A stretch of DNA of 64,000 nt from Saccharopolyspora flava (lineage in GTDB: Bacteria; Actinomycetota; Actinomycetes; Mycobacteriales; Pseudonocardiaceae), in assembly GCF_900116135.1 (NCBI RefSeq), contig NZ_FOZX01000002.1, positions 124,001-188,000 of the forward strand, read 5' to 3'. Positions 17,150 to 25,954 of the stretch are shown one piece after another. Below the pieces are notes generated by a model. It worked only from the letters and a program-made list of their open reading frames with translations. It was not told the origin of the DNA and made no database searches. The position numbers and the translations under genes were made by a program. Numbering within the stretch: the stretch's first letter is position 1; each line of letters starts with the position of its first letter.

Positions 17150-17179
17150 GCGCAACATGACCGTCCGGTCATGTTGCGC
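17150..17179. promoter_or_regulatory. TetR operator 2 (perfect 14-bp arms)
   Basis: Half-site GCGCAACATGACCG with a 2-nt spacer and its exact complement. It ends 13 bp before the SDR ATG and overlaps the region where its ribosome site begins, so bound regulator should block the SDR promoter. Confidence 0.85.
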
Positions 17180-17192
17180 GATGGGAGGAACG

Positions 17193-17900
17193 ATGAAGCT
17201 CAACGAAGCAACAGCGCTGGTCACCGGCGCCAATCGAGGACTCGGTTTCGCCCTGGCCACCGATCTCGTTCGCCGCGGCGCCAAGGTTTACGCCACCGCT
17301 CGCCGCCCTGAACTCGTCGACATCCCGGGAGCAGAGGTCCTCCGGCTGGACATCACCGATCCCGATTCGGTCGAGGCGGCCGCCGCAGCAGCGCGCGACG
17401 TCGACGTGCTGATCAACAACGCGGCCTTCACCGGAGGCGGCAACCTCGTGACGGGCGAGATGGATTCGATCCGCGCGGTGATGGATTCGAACTACTACGG
17501 GACTCTCGCGATGATCCGCGCGTTCGCACCGACCCTCGCCCGCAACGGCGGCGGGGCCATCCTCAACGTCCTCTCCGGGGCGGCCTGGGTGACGGTCGAC
17601 GGCAACACGGCCTACGCCGCGGCCAAATCAGCCGAGTGGGGTCTGACGAACGGAGTGCGCCTGGAACTCGCGGACCGGGGAACGCAGGTGACGGCCATGG
17701 TTCCCAGCCTCATCGCCACCCGAACCCTGCTCGACTTCGCCGAGGAACACGACCTTCCCCTCCCCGAAGAGGACCTCCACGACCCAGCCGATCTGGCCCG
17801 CACCGCCCTCGACGCCTTCGAAGCAGGAGAAGAGGAAATCCTCGACGCAATGGCGAAGAGAGCCAAAGCCACCCTCGCCGGCACGGGTGCAGAACAGTGA
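17193..17900 (+). CDS. SDR-family oxidoreductase, TetR-controlled
   Basis: 235 aa. TGANRGLG is at about residues 11-18 (cofactor binding), NNAA replaces NNAG, and the catalytic site is S...YAAAKSAEW. It is an NAD(P)-dependent classical SDR of unknown substrate. GGAGGA precedes ATG 17193. The TetR-operator arrangement suggests induction by a small molecule that this enzyme may reduce or oxidise; that is inference. Confidence 0.87.
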   Translation: MKLNEATALVTGANRGLGFALATDLVRRGAKVYATARRPELVDIPGAEVLRLDITDPDSVEAAAAAARDVDVLINNAAFTGGGNLVTGEMDSIRAVMDSNYYGTLAMIRAFAPTLARNGGGAILNVLSGAAWVTVDGNTAYAAAKSAEWGLTNGVRLELADRGTQVTAMVPSLIATRTLLDFAEEHDLPLPEEDLHDPADLARTALDAFEAGEEEILDAMAKRAKATLAGTGAEQ

Positions 17901-18131
17901 CGAGCAGCTCATCGGCATCGGCTTCGAGTTGACTGGAGCCCTTACCGTCGACTCCGGTACGCCCGACCGGAGAACGCGACCCAGCGCCGGCCAAATCCGG
18001 CGAGTGCAGCAAGGCGACCCACTGCAAGGCAGACCACCGCCTTGGGGTACGCCTGCGCGCAGACTGCACCTGGCCCGAGCCGCCGTTTCTGCCTCGAAGT
18101 GACCTTGACCAGCAACCGAGGAACCGCCGCT

Positions 18132-18563
18132 GTGCCCGACCGCCACCTCATCGACGTCCACGTCCTGCTGACCCGCGAGGCGGAGCTGCTGCTCACCCGA
18201 CGCCGAGGCGGACAGTTCGACGGCATGTGGCATCTGCCTTCCGGCAAACTCGACGCCGGCGAGGACGTGCTCACCGCCGCCGCCCGCGAGGCCGAGGAAG
18301 AGATCGGCGTCGTGATCGACCCCAGCGACCTGACCCACGTGCACACGATCCACGTCAACGACTCCGGCCCCGAACCAAGACTCGGCCTGTTCTTCACCAC
18401 GACCACGTGGATCGGCGAACCGGTCAACCGCGAACCCGAGAAGTGCTCCGAGCTCGGCTGGTTCGACCTGCACAACCTCCCCGAAGACCTGATCGACTAC
18501 ACGGCCGCAGGAATCACCGCCTACCGCCGAGGAAACCCCTTCTCCCTCCTCGGCTGGAAGTGA
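18132..18563 (+). CDS. NUDIX hydrolase
   Basis: 143 aa. The Nudix box is complete (G at GKLDAGEDVLTAAAREAEEE then IG; catalytic Glu residues in REAEEE). It resembles plant/bacterial DUF4916- or MutT-like NUDIX proteins with C-terminal SELGWFDLHNLPEDLIDY. It hydrolyses nucleoside diphosphate linked to X. GTG 18132 is preferred because GAGGA lies about nine bases upstream; GTG 18099 is possible. Monocistronic. Confidence 0.85.
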   Translation: MPDRHLIDVHVLLTREAELLLTRRRGGQFDGMWHLPSGKLDAGEDVLTAAAREAEEEIGVVIDPSDLTHVHTIHVNDSGPEPRLGLFFTTTTWIGEPVNREPEKCSELGWFDLHNLPEDLIDYTAAGITAYRRGNPFSLLGWK

Positions 18564-18612
18564 CACCCGCCAGCCGACCACCGCCGACAGCGACCACTCG
18601 ACTCCCGTTCGT

Positions 18613-19065
18613 TCACTTCTCCACGGATGTTGTGTCGAGGGTGGCGGGGTTACCGCGTGAGTCGGTGGGGCGAAGTTCGGGCAACGGCTGGCCGTGTTCG
18701 TCGACGAGCAGGGAATGCGCCTCGGCGGACGTGTAGGCGTGTCGCTCGCCCCACTGGCGCAGGGACACGATGACAGCGAAGAGATCCCGGCCGGCTGGGG
18801 TGAGCGCATAAACCTGGCGACGCCCCGAAGTGGCGGTGTGTTTGTCGAGCAGCCCGCGTTCGACCAGGCGTCGGAGGCGGTCGGTGAGGATGTTGCGCGC
18901 GATTCCGGTGCGGTGCTGGAAGTCGGTGAAGGCCCGGGCGCCATCCATGGCATCCCGAATGATCAACAGGCTCCACCGATCGCCGATCAGGTCGAGCGTG
19001 CGTGCCACGGGGCAGCCGGGGTCGGTCCAAACGGTCTCGCCGGCATCGGCCTCTGCGCGGGTCAT
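18613..19065 (-). CDS. HxlR-family winged-helix regulator
   Basis: 150 aa. CPVARTLDLIGDRWSLLIIRD is the classic HxlR start, with the conserved Cys at about residue 18 that can act as redox or thiol sensor; then RTGIARNILTDRLRRLVERGLL, the recognition helix and wing. GGAGG precedes ATG 19065. It is divergent from an MFS transporter, the likely target. Confidence 0.88.
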   Translation of the reverse strand: MTRAEADAGETVWTDPGCPVARTLDLIGDRWSLLIIRDAMDGARAFTDFQHRTGIARNILTDRLRRLVERGLLDKHTATSGRRQVYALTPAGRDLFAVIVSLRQWGERHAYTSAEAHSLLVDEHGQPLPELRPTDSRGNPATLDTTSVEK

Positions 19066-19145
19066 CAACCCTCCAGAAGAGTTGCGGATTGAAACCATTG
19101 TGCCGTAGCGTCCAAACAGTTGCAATTTGCTACTGATTGGGTGGG

Positions 19146-20357
19146 GTGCTGGTGGATCTCACGACGAGTCGACGAATGCTGTTGGCCATGATCTGCGGCG
19201 TAGCGGTCGCGACGGTCTACGTCGCCCAACCAGTGCTGGCCCAGATCGGCAGCGATCTCGGGGTGACCGAGTCGAACCTGGGCTGGATCATCACCGTCGG
19301 CCAACTCGGCTACCTGGTGGGACTGGTGTTGCTGGTCCCGCTCGGCGACATGGTCGACCGGCGTGCACTGATCACCGCGCATCTTCTCGCGTCCGCCGCG
19401 GGCGTAGGTCTGGCTGCGGTCGCGGGCCAGCTCTGGTTTCTGCTGGCCGGGCTCGGGTTGGCGGGCCTGTTCGCCGTGGTGGTGCAAACAACCGTGGCCT
19501 ACGCTGCTGACCTTTCCACTCCGGCAGAACGGGGACGCACTCTCGGTGTGGTGACTTCCGGAGTCATCACCGGCATCCTGGCAGCCCGTGTCCTCGCCGG
19601 AGCCCTGGCCGCATTCGCGGGATGGCACAGCGTCTACGCCACCCTCGCCCTGCTGCTGGCCGTGTTGGCCTACCTCGCCTGGAAGCTTCTGCCCACCGAC
19701 GCCCGCACCACCCGAGCCTCCTACGGCGCGGTGCTGTCCTCACTCGGAGGGCTTTTCCGTCAGCGGGTGTTTCTTTCCCGCGGGCTGATCGCGTTCTTCC
19801 TGTTCGCGTCCTTCGGCACGCTCTGGAGCGGTCTGGCCCTCCCGCTGGCCGCGGCACCATGGCACCTGGACACGGCCCAGATCGGCTTGTTCGGAATCGC
19901 CGGACTCGCCGGCGCGCTCGGCGCCGCCCGGGCCGGGCACTGGGCCGACCACGGTCGGGCCAACACCGTCACCGGCCTCGCCCTGCTCCTGCTGGCCGCG
20001 TCCTGGTGGGCAACCGGGCAAGCAACCTGGTCACTGGCTCTGGTCGTCGTCGGGGTGATCGCCCTGGACTTCGCCGTTCAAGCCGTCCACGTCAGCAACC
20101 AACACACGCTGACCACCACATACCCCGACCGAACCAGCAGCGCGATCGGCGGCTACATGCTCTTCTACTCCCTCGGCTCCGCTCTCGGAGCCACCGCCAC
20201 CACCAGCCTCTACGCCACCACCGGATGGCACGGCTCCAGCGTGCTGGGGACCGGTTTCGCGCTAGCCGCCCTCGCCGTCTGGGCCACCACTCGAGGCGCA
20301 GTCCGGCCCGGCTCCCGGGGAACCCTTACCAGCGGCGGAATCCGCCCTCGGTGTTGA
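19146..20357 (+). CDS. MFS transporter (drug/sugar efflux type)
   Basis: About 403 aa with 12 hydrophobic segments. The motif A variant LGDMVDRR lies between helices 2 and 3, and the motif-C-like region is GVVTSGVITGI. It resembles the MFS transporters paired with HxlR or LysR regulators that export small organic molecules. The start is uncertain: GTG 19146 or 19152 follow a GGGTGGGG run. Its 3' end overlaps the convergent SDR by 32 bp. Confidence 0.8.
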   Translation: MLVDLTTSRRMLLAMICGVAVATVYVAQPVLAQIGSDLGVTESNLGWIITVGQLGYLVGLVLLVPLGDMVDRRALITAHLLASAAGVGLAAVAGQLWFLLAGLGLAGLFAVVVQTTVAYAADLSTPAERGRTLGVVTSGVITGILAARVLAGALAAFAGWHSVYATLALLLAVLAYLAWKLLPTDARTTRASYGAVLSSLGGLFRQRVFLSRGLIAFFLFASFGTLWSGLALPLAAAPWHLDTAQIGLFGIAGLAGALGAARAGHWADHGRANTVTGLALLLLAASWWATGQATWSLALVVVGVIALDFAVQAVHVSNQHTLTTTYPDRTSSAIGGYMLFYSLGSALGATATTSLYATTGWHGSSVLGTGFALAALAVWATTRGAVRPGSRGTLTSGGIRPRC

Positions 20358-21135
20358 GGACTTGGCCCACCACCCATTCCCCGTCGTCGGAGACCAGCCA
20401 GGAGATCAGGCGGGCTGGATCATCCGGTGTGCCGAAGCGCCGGCTGGGAAACCGCTGGCGCAGCGATTCCAGGGTGTTCTCGTCGATGCCCATGCCGGGA
20501 TCGAGGAATCCCGTGTTCACCGGCCCGGGGTTCACGGTGTTGAGAAGGATGCCCTGATCGACGAGCTCATCGGCAACGGTCAGCGTCATGCCCGCCAAGG
20601 CGGCCTTGGCCGCGCCATAAGCCACCTCACCGACCATCGGTCCGTCCTGCTGCCCCGAGGTCATCCACACCACCCGACCGCCGGGACGCGCCGGATCGTG
20701 CTGGGCGGCGAACGCTTTGGTCAGCAGCAGCACCGAACGCGCGTCGGTGGCCCAGTGCTCGTCGAGTTGCTCGAGGGTGATGTTGGTCAGAGTGGCGTCT
20801 CCGCCGGAACGAGCGTGGTTGCACACCAGAACGTCCAGCGGCCCGGCCGCGGCCACGGCCTGCTGCACCAGGTTCTCCGGCGCGCCGGGCTCCGTCAGGT
20901 CACCGGGTAGATCCACCAGGCCCGCGTCCTCGCGCAGGTGCGGACGAATCGAGTCCAGGACCTGTGCGAGGTCATCGGCGCCCCACGGCTGGGTCGTGTC
21001 GTGGGGCTGGTGGTGATGAATCACCAGACTGGCGCCCATCGAGGCCAACCGCCGAGCCACCGCCGCACCAATGCCCCCAACCCGACTCGCGCCGGTAATC
21101 AGCGCGGTGCGCCCCTGCAGAGAAGAGATCGTCAT
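20326..21135 (-). CDS. SDR-family oxidoreductase
   Basis: 269 aa. It has the modified glycine motif TGASRVGGIGAA (residues 14-25), as in enoyl-ACP reductase-like or FabG-like SDRs, CNHA in place of NNAG, and catalytic YGAAKAALAG; it ends GQVLNTEGGFRRW, the typical SDR C-terminus. GAGGAACC precedes ATG 21135. Substrate unknown. Confidence 0.85.
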   Translation of the reverse strand: MTISSLQGRTALITGASRVGGIGAAVARRLASMGASLVIHHHQPHDTTQPWGADDLAQVLDSIRPHLREDAGLVDLPGDLTEPGAPENLVQQAVAAAGPLDVLVCNHARSGGDATLTNITLEQLDEHWATDARSVLLLTKAFAAQHDPARPGGRVVWMTSGQQDGPMVGEVAYGAAKAALAGMTLTVADELVDQGILLNTVNPGPVNTGFLDPGMGIDENTLESLRQRFPSRRFGTPDDPARLISWLVSDDGEWVVGQVLNTEGGFRRW

Positions 21136-21337
21136 CGTGATCGGTTCCTCACCCGGTGTCCGTCGGTGCGCGCCCAGCGCGGCAAGGCTGATCAGGATAA
21201 ACGGCGCGCGACCGAAGTGCGCCCCACCGACGCAGGAACCCCCGGCCGAGATCAGTCACCAGGTTCGGCCGGTCGTTGACCGAGCTGGTCGGTGACGAAC
21301 TGCAGGCGGGCTGCCACGTCGGTTCGGGGAAGTTCGG
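21136..21337. other. Upstream region of the SDR; no gene seen
   Basis: Holds the promoter side of the SDR at 20326-21135. No ORF with convincing start and codon pattern, and no clear palindrome, was found. Confidence 0.3.
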
Positions 21338-21532
21338 TTGGACGCCCAGGTCACGGCCGACCTCACTACAGGGTTGGCCGGGCAACGCCTGACCTCCGAC
21401 GAGCGGATCGAAGAGATCTTCAGCCGCTACGCGCGCGAAGACCCGGTTCACCGCACGTGGATGAAGGCGCGTCCGGTGCTGGCTGAAGCTGTCCACCGCA
21501 CCGAACAGCGCCTCCCGAACCAGGCTCGGTAA
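21338..21532 (+). CDS. Small hypothetical protein
   Basis: 64 aa from TTG 21338, preceded by GGGGAAG. The third codon positions are strongly GC-rich, as in real genes of this genome. The sequence (EIFSRYAREDPVHRTWMKARPVLAEAVHRTEQRL) is helical and charged. No family recognised. It may be an intact small gene or the 3' remnant of a longer one. Confidence 0.35.
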   Translation: MDAQVTADLTTGLAGQRLTSDERIEEIFSRYAREDPVHRTWMKARPVLAEAVHRTEQRLPNQAR

Positions 21533-21549
21533 GGCTCACGCCTGGAGCC

Positions 21550-21843
21550 TCATCCTGCGCCCCCTCCAGGGGCACCGTCCTTCTCGGCAGCCTCGACATC
21601 ACGGCTACCGGTTCCAGGACCACCATCCTTCTCCGTGGCGTCCACGCTGCGGGCACCGCCTCCAGGGGCACCGCCCTTCTCAGCAGCATCAACATCACGG
21701 CTACCGGTTCCAGGACCACCGCCCTTCTCGGCAGCGTCCACGCTCCGGGAATCAGGCGCGCCTGTGCTGGACATGGCGGAAACTGCAACCACCACACCTG
21801 CTGCAAGCAGGATGGTCGCTGCTAAACGAACGACTCGTCTCAT
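21550..21843 (-). CDS. Small exported protein with four 16-residue tandem repeats
   Basis: 97 aa. The N-terminal signal/anchor is MRRVVRLAATILLAAGVVVAVSA in outline (residues 1-23, positively charged then hydrophobic). Residues 33-96 are four 16-residue repeats of the form R-S/D-V-D/E-A-A/T-E-K-G/D-G-G/A-P-G-T/G-G-S/A. The repeats alternate between an 'RSV...GTGS' and an 'RDV...GGGA' type, so the DNA has a 96-bp higher-order period. GGAAGG precedes ATG 21843. No family recognised. Glycine-rich, likely disordered and cell-surface or secreted. Confidence 0.6.
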   Translation of the reverse strand: MRRVVRLAATILLAAGVVVAVSAMSSTGAPDSRSVDAAEKGGGPGTGSRDVDAAEKGGAPGGGARSVDATEKDGGPGTGSRDVEAAEKDGAPGGGAG

Positions 21844-21933
21844 GATCAAACGCCTTCCAATGGGAAATAGGACGTCAACCACGATCCGAACCAACGCTTT
21901 CCTGGCGCTTGCCTACCTCTGAACGAGCGCTTC

Positions 21934-22410
21934 TCAGCCCAAGTAGGGCTGCGTGCGGGTCTCGTCCAGCGCGTGATCGATGCGCAGGCGCATTGAGGTG
22001 TGGATGTTCAAGCGATCGAGGTCCGTTGGGGCGACCCAGCGGACCTCCTTCGTTTCGCTGCCGTCTTCGCGCGGCCGGCCGCCGAGCCACTTGGCCTCGA
22101 AGCAGAGCGAGAACTGCTGCCGCACTTCCCCATCGTCGTAGGCCATGACGTGGTTGGGGTTGGTGTAGGTGCCGACCAGGCGCACGACCTCGACGTCGAG
22201 GCCGGTCTCTTCCTTGACCTCGCGAACCACGGTGTCGGTGAGGGATTCGCCGGCGTCGTGGCCGCCACCCGGCAGTGCCCACAGGTTGTTATCAGCCCTG
22301 TGGATCAGCAGGATGTCGCCGGCGTCGTTGCGGATGGCTGCGGTCACCGAGGGAACGACCGAGTTGGCCGCCGGTGCGTTCGGGTCGTTGAAGTAGTCCA
22401 CGCGAGCCAC
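21934..22410 (-). CDS. NUDIX hydrolase
   Basis: 158 aa. The Nudix box GGGHDAGESLTDTVVREVKEETGL is complete, with catalytic REVKEE. The N-terminus VARVDYFNDPNAPAANSVVPSVTA is typical of actinobacterial NUDIX proteins of this group. GTG 22410 with GAGGAG eight bases upstream is preferred over TTG 22425. Substrate not predictable. Confidence 0.87.
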   Translation of the reverse strand: MARVDYFNDPNAPAANSVVPSVTAAIRNDAGDILLIHRADNNLWALPGGGHDAGESLTDTVVREVKEETGLDVEVVRLVGTYTNPNHVMAYDDGEVRQQFSLCFEAKWLGGRPREDGSETKEVRWVAPTDLDRLNIHTSMRLRIDHALDETRTQPYLG

Positions 22411-22577
22411 AGTTGCGCTCCTCAAACGGTCACCGGAAGCAGGAAATCCACTCTCGCTTCACTTGCGTCGCACAGACCACTGTCGCAAGCCCGAGGCCGG
22501 CGGGCCCATGACGGCTTGGTTCACAGATGGTCCACGAACGTGACCACCAGGTACGACCACAGTAGACAAACAAGCAA

Positions 22578-22606
22578 CAGGGCCGAGCTCGGAAGCATCG
22601 GCCCTG
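22578..22606 (-). terminator. Terminator of tRNA-Ala
   Basis: On the minus strand, hairpin CAGGGCCGA...TCGGCCCTG followed by TTGCTTGTTTG, placed 7 bp after the tRNA 3' end. This is the clearest T-rich intrinsic terminator in the window. Confidence 0.75.
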
Positions 22607-22613
22607 TTTGAGG

Positions 22614-22686
22614 TGGAGCTGACGGGATTCGAACCCGTGACCCCTTGACTGCCAGTCAAGTGCGCTACCAGCTGCGCCACAGCCCC
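22614..22686 (-). tRNA. tRNA-Ala (anticodon GGC)
   Basis: 73 nt without encoded CCA. Acceptor stem GGGGCTG pairs with CAGCTCC and includes the G3-U70 pair that identifies alanine tRNAs. The anticodon arm CTTGA-CTGGCAG-TCAAG gives anticodon GGC. The T arm is ACGGG-TTCGAAT-CCCGT. No integrase gene or 3'-end duplication was seen nearby. Confidence 0.95.
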
Positions 22687-22859
22687 TTGTTCTGTTCTCC
22701 GAGGTGTTCGGTTTGTTTCCGCCCCGCTCATCTCGTGTGCCAATACAGTACAACAGCCGTTCGGAGCCGTTTTCAGGGGGGTCCCCTTAACGGCCCGAGA
22801 GGCCGCGCGGCCTTCCTGACCTGCGAAGACGGAGCCGACCTCCGGTTCCCACGGTACTC

Positions 22860-22892
22860 GTCCTCACAGGGTTGTCGCGGCCCCGTGAGGAC
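22860..22892 (-). terminator. Hairpin downstream of the NADH dehydrogenase
   Basis: Arms GTCCTCACAGGG and CCCCGTGAGGAC around a 9-nt loop, 12 bp beyond the ndh stop on the minus strand. There is no T-run; a GC-type terminator or RNA-stability element. Confidence 0.45.
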
Positions 22893-22903
22893 GGTCACCT
22901 CGA

Positions 22904-24247
22904 TCATCCCGCCGCTGTGGTTCCGCGGGGTTTGGGCAGGCCTCTGGTGTTGGCGGCCTTCACGAACTCCGCTCTCGGGTCGTGGAGTTCGCCCAGGGCC
23001 ACGACCTGGCGGTGGAACGGGAGTTCCAGGAGCCAGTCGCCGAGGATGCGGGCCTTGCGGGAGGCCGTGGGCATCTTCATCAGGTGGTAGGCGCGGTGCA
23101 GCAGCCACGCCGGGAGTCCCTTGAGCTTGATGCCGTAGACCTCGGCGGCGCCGCGGAACAGGCCGAGGCCCGCGACCGACCCCGCGTGCTTGTGGCGGTA
23201 CTCCTGCAGCGGTTCGCCGCGCAGCTGGGCGATGATGTTGTCCGCCAGCAGCTTCGCCTGCCGGACCGCGTGCTGGGCCGACGGACTCGTCAGCGCCTCC
23301 GGGTCGCTGCTGGTGAGGTCCTGCACGGCCGCGCAGTCACCCGCCGAGAACACGTTGTCGGTGCCCTTGACCTGGAGTCGCGTCGTGCATTCCAAGCGGC
23401 CCTTGGCGTCTCGCGGCAGGTCGCTGTCCTCCAGCATCGGGTGCGGCTTCACGCCCGCCGTCCAGACGATCGTGTCCGCGTCGAAGACGTCGCCGTCGGA
23501 GAGCTCCACGCGTCCGTCCACAAGGGAGTTCGCGGTGGTGTTGAGCTTGACCTCGATGCCCAGGTCCTCCAGCTGCTGCCGGGTGTACTCGCCCATCGGC
23601 GGGCTGACCTCCGGCATGATCCGGCCCATCGCCTCCACCAGCACCCAGCGCATGTCGTGCTCCGACAGCTGCGGGTAGCTGCGGATCGCGTAGCGGGCCA
23701 TGCTCTGCAGCTCCGCCAGCGCCTCGATGCCCGCGTACCCGCCGCCGATGAACAGGAACGTCAGCAGCCTCCGGCGCAGCCGCTCGTCCTCCGTGCTCGC
23801 CGCGATGTCCAACCTGGACAGAACGTGGTTGCGCAGGTAGATCGCCTCGCCGATGGTCTTGAAGCCCACGCCCTCCTCGGCCAGGCCCGGGATCGGCAGC
23901 GCGCGCGAGATCGAACCCGGCACCGGCACCAGGATGTCGTAGCCGAGCTGCTCGACCTTGCCGTCGCCCAGCGTCACCGTCAGGCAGCGGCGGGCGTGGT
24001 CGATGGTGCTGACCTGCGCGGTCAGCACCTCGCAGCGCTTGAGCGCCTCCCGCAACGGCACCACCACGTGCCGGGGTTCCAGGGAACCGGCCGCGGCCTC
24101 CGGCAGGAACGGCTGGTAGGTCATGTGCGGCTGGGTGTCGATGACGGTCACCCTCGCCTCACCGGCGTCCAGCTTCTTCTGCAGCCGCAACGCCAGGGTG
24201 AGTCCCACGTGCCCGCCGCCGATGATCACCACGCGTGGACTAGGCAT
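22904..24247 (-). CDS. ndh: Type II NADH dehydrogenase (NDH-2)
   Basis: 447 aa. There are two dinucleotide-binding motifs: FAD site VVIIGGGHVGLTLALRL near residue 6 and NADH site FIGGGYAGIEALAEL near 167. TDNVFSAGDCAAV is the conserved FAD-contact motif. NDH-2 passes electrons from NADH to menaquinone at the inner face of the membrane without pumping protons. ATG 24247 overlaps the end of a small upstream gene, so the pair is translationally coupled. An amphipathic C-terminal region probably mediates membrane contact. Confidence 0.88.
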   Translation of the reverse strand: MPSPRVVIIGGGHVGLTLALRLQKKLDAGEARVTVIDTQPHMTYQPFLPEAAAGSLEPRHVVVPLREALKRCEVLTAQVSTIDHARRCLTVTLGDGKVEQLGYDILVPVPGSISRALPIPGLAEEGVGFKTIGEAIYLRNHVLSRLDIAASTEDERLRRRLLTFLFIGGGYAGIEALAELQSMARYAIRSYPQLSEHDMRWVLVEAMGRIMPEVSPPMGEYTRQQLEDLGIEVKLNTTANSLVDGRVELSDGDVFDADTIVWTAGVKPHPMLEDSDLPRDAKGRLECTTRLQVKGTDNVFSAGDCAAVQDLTSSDPEALTSPSAQHAVRQAKLLADNIIAQLRGEPLQEYRHKHAGSVAGLGLFRGAAEVYGIKLKGLPAWLLHRAYHLMKMPTASRKARILGDWLLELPFHRQVVALGELHDPRAEFVKAANTRGLPKPRGTTAAG

Positions 24248-24476
24248 GCTGCGGCTCCTCTCGGGCGCCGTCGCGGGTCCGGCGCGGGTCGACCTCGCGC
24301 TCCGGGTGGCGACGCAGGTACTCCTGCTCCAGCTCGAACGTGCGGGCGGTGTGCTCGCGCAGCGCGCCCGGGGAACCGTGCAGGAACGTCTCGTTGCGCG
24401 TCCGGTGCAGGTGACCGAGCTCCCGCAGCAGCAGGTCCTCGGTCAGCTCATGTCCGGGAATCCCGGTGGTGTTCAT
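24240..24476 (-). CDS. Small DUF6158-like protein
   Basis: 78 aa: LTEDLLLRELGHLHRTRNET, then LHGSPGALREHTARTFELEQEYLRRHPER, a helical charged protein like the DUF6158 family of actinobacteria. GGGAGG precedes ATG 24476. Its stop overlaps the ndh start by 8 bp. Function unknown; the coupling to ndh is a hint only. Confidence 0.7.
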   Translation of the reverse strand: MNTTGIPGHELTEDLLLRELGHLHRTRNETFLHGSPGALREHTARTFELEQEYLRRHPEREVDPRRTRDGAREEPQHA

Positions 24477-24563
24477 GTCGTCCTCCCGCATCGGGCAGGG
24501 GCCACCGCGACGCCGGCGGCGTCACGCTCCCCGAGTACCCGAGGCGGGCGGGATCGACACCTC

Positions 24564-25814
24564 TCAGGCGGCTGCGCGCTGCGGCTGCGAGTCGGACTCC
24601 GGGCGCGGCCGGGTCTCCGGGGCGCCGATCCAGGCCAGCAGCCCCAGGGCCGCGGTGGCACCGGTGACCAGGAACGCCGCCTGGTAGGACACCGTGTCGG
24701 CCAGGGCACCGGCGATCAGCGGGCCGAGGATGGCGCCCAGATCGGCGGACTGCTGGAAGGTCGCCAGCACCGTGCCGCCGCGCCGGTTGCCGCCGATGAT
24801 GTCGGCGACCGCCGCGTTCTGCGCCGGGTTGAGCACGCCCGCGCCCATGCCCGCGACCAGCGACGCCGCCAGGAACAGCGGCACCGAGTCGGTGAAGCCC
24901 AGCGACGCCGTCGCCACGCCCTGCACGACCAGGCCGATCAGCACCAGCGGCTTGCGGCCGTGCCGGTCGGCCATCCGCCCCGACAGCAGCAGCGCGCCCG
25001 CGTTGCCCGCGGCGAACACCGACAGCGCGATGCCCGACATCGACTGCGGCGCCTTCAGCGCCTCCACCACGAACAGCGGGACCAGCGCGATCCGGACGCC
25101 GAACACCGCCCAGCCGGTGCCGAAGTTCGACAGCAGCGCGGCGATGTAGGAGCGCATCCGCAGAGCTTCGCCGAGCGGCATCGCCGGGGTGGCGTCGTCG
25201 CCGAGCGGGGCCGCCAGGGTCGACTTGCGCAGCATGAACCAGCCGAGGAAGGCCGCGCCGAACAGGGCGATGCCGTAGGTGACGAACGGCAGCCGCAGCG
25301 AGAAGCCGACCATCAGACCGCCGACGATCGGACCGGAGATGTTGCCCAGCAGGAAGCTCGTCGCCCACAGTCCCGAGGCGCGTCCCCGCAGGTGCGGCGG
25401 CGACAACCGGATCAGCAGGCCCACGCCGGAGACGGTGAACATCGTCGAGCCGATGCCGCCGAGCGCCCGGAACACCAGCAGCTGCCAGTAGGAGTCGGCG
25501 AACGCGCACGCGGTGCTGCTGATGCCGACGATCGTGATGCCGATGACGTAGATCGTGCGCTCGCCCGCCGCCGAGACCAGCCGCCCGCTCAGCGGCGCGA
25601 AGATCAGCCGCATCATCGCGAAGGCGCTGACGATGAACCCGGCCGCGGTCACGCCGACGTCGAAACTCGTGGCGAACGCCGGTAACGCGGGGGCGACGAT
25701 CCCCATGCCGACGGCGACGATGAAACTGCCCGCCACGAGGATCCAGATCTCGCGGGGAAGGTCGGTGATCCCTGGGCCCTTGCTGGTCTTCTCCGACGCT
25801 GCGCCGCTGGCCAC
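24564..25814 (-). CDS. MFS transporter
   Basis: 416 aa, 12 transmembrane segments. Motif A appears as APLSGRLVSAAGER after helix 2 and again as SGRMADRHGRK between helices 8 and 9. It is a DHA1-like multidrug or metabolite exporter. Start GTG 25814. Single gene. No regulator is adjacent, so the substrate is open. Confidence 0.85.
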   Translation of the reverse strand: MASGAASEKTSKGPGITDLPREIWILVAGSFIVAVGMGIVAPALPAFATSFDVGVTAAGFIVSAFAMMRLIFAPLSGRLVSAAGERTIYVIGITIVGISSTACAFADSYWQLLVFRALGGIGSTMFTVSGVGLLIRLSPPHLRGRASGLWATSFLLGNISGPIVGGLMVGFSLRLPFVTYGIALFGAAFLGWFMLRKSTLAAPLGDDATPAMPLGEALRMRSYIAALLSNFGTGWAVFGVRIALVPLFVVEALKAPQSMSGIALSVFAAGNAGALLLSGRMADRHGRKPLVLIGLVVQGVATASLGFTDSVPLFLAASLVAGMGAGVLNPAQNAAVADIIGGNRRGGTVLATFQQSADLGAILGPLIAGALADTVSYQAAFLVTGATAALGLLAWIGAPETRPRPESDSQPQRAAA

Positions 25815-25954
25815 AGGTTTCCTCCCCGGTTTTTCGACACTCGAAGCCAGGAAGTCCCAACGCCGCCCGATGTCGTCTTCATTCCCCCGGGGGGTTTCGT
25901 GGCGCGAACCTCACCCGGCTGGTCCAGTCCACATCGCGGGACGCCCGCGGGTGG

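Noticed and set aside
22614-22686. tRNA-Ala as an integration site of a mobile element
   Set aside because: No integrase, no duplicated tRNA 3' end and no change in gene texture were found on either side.
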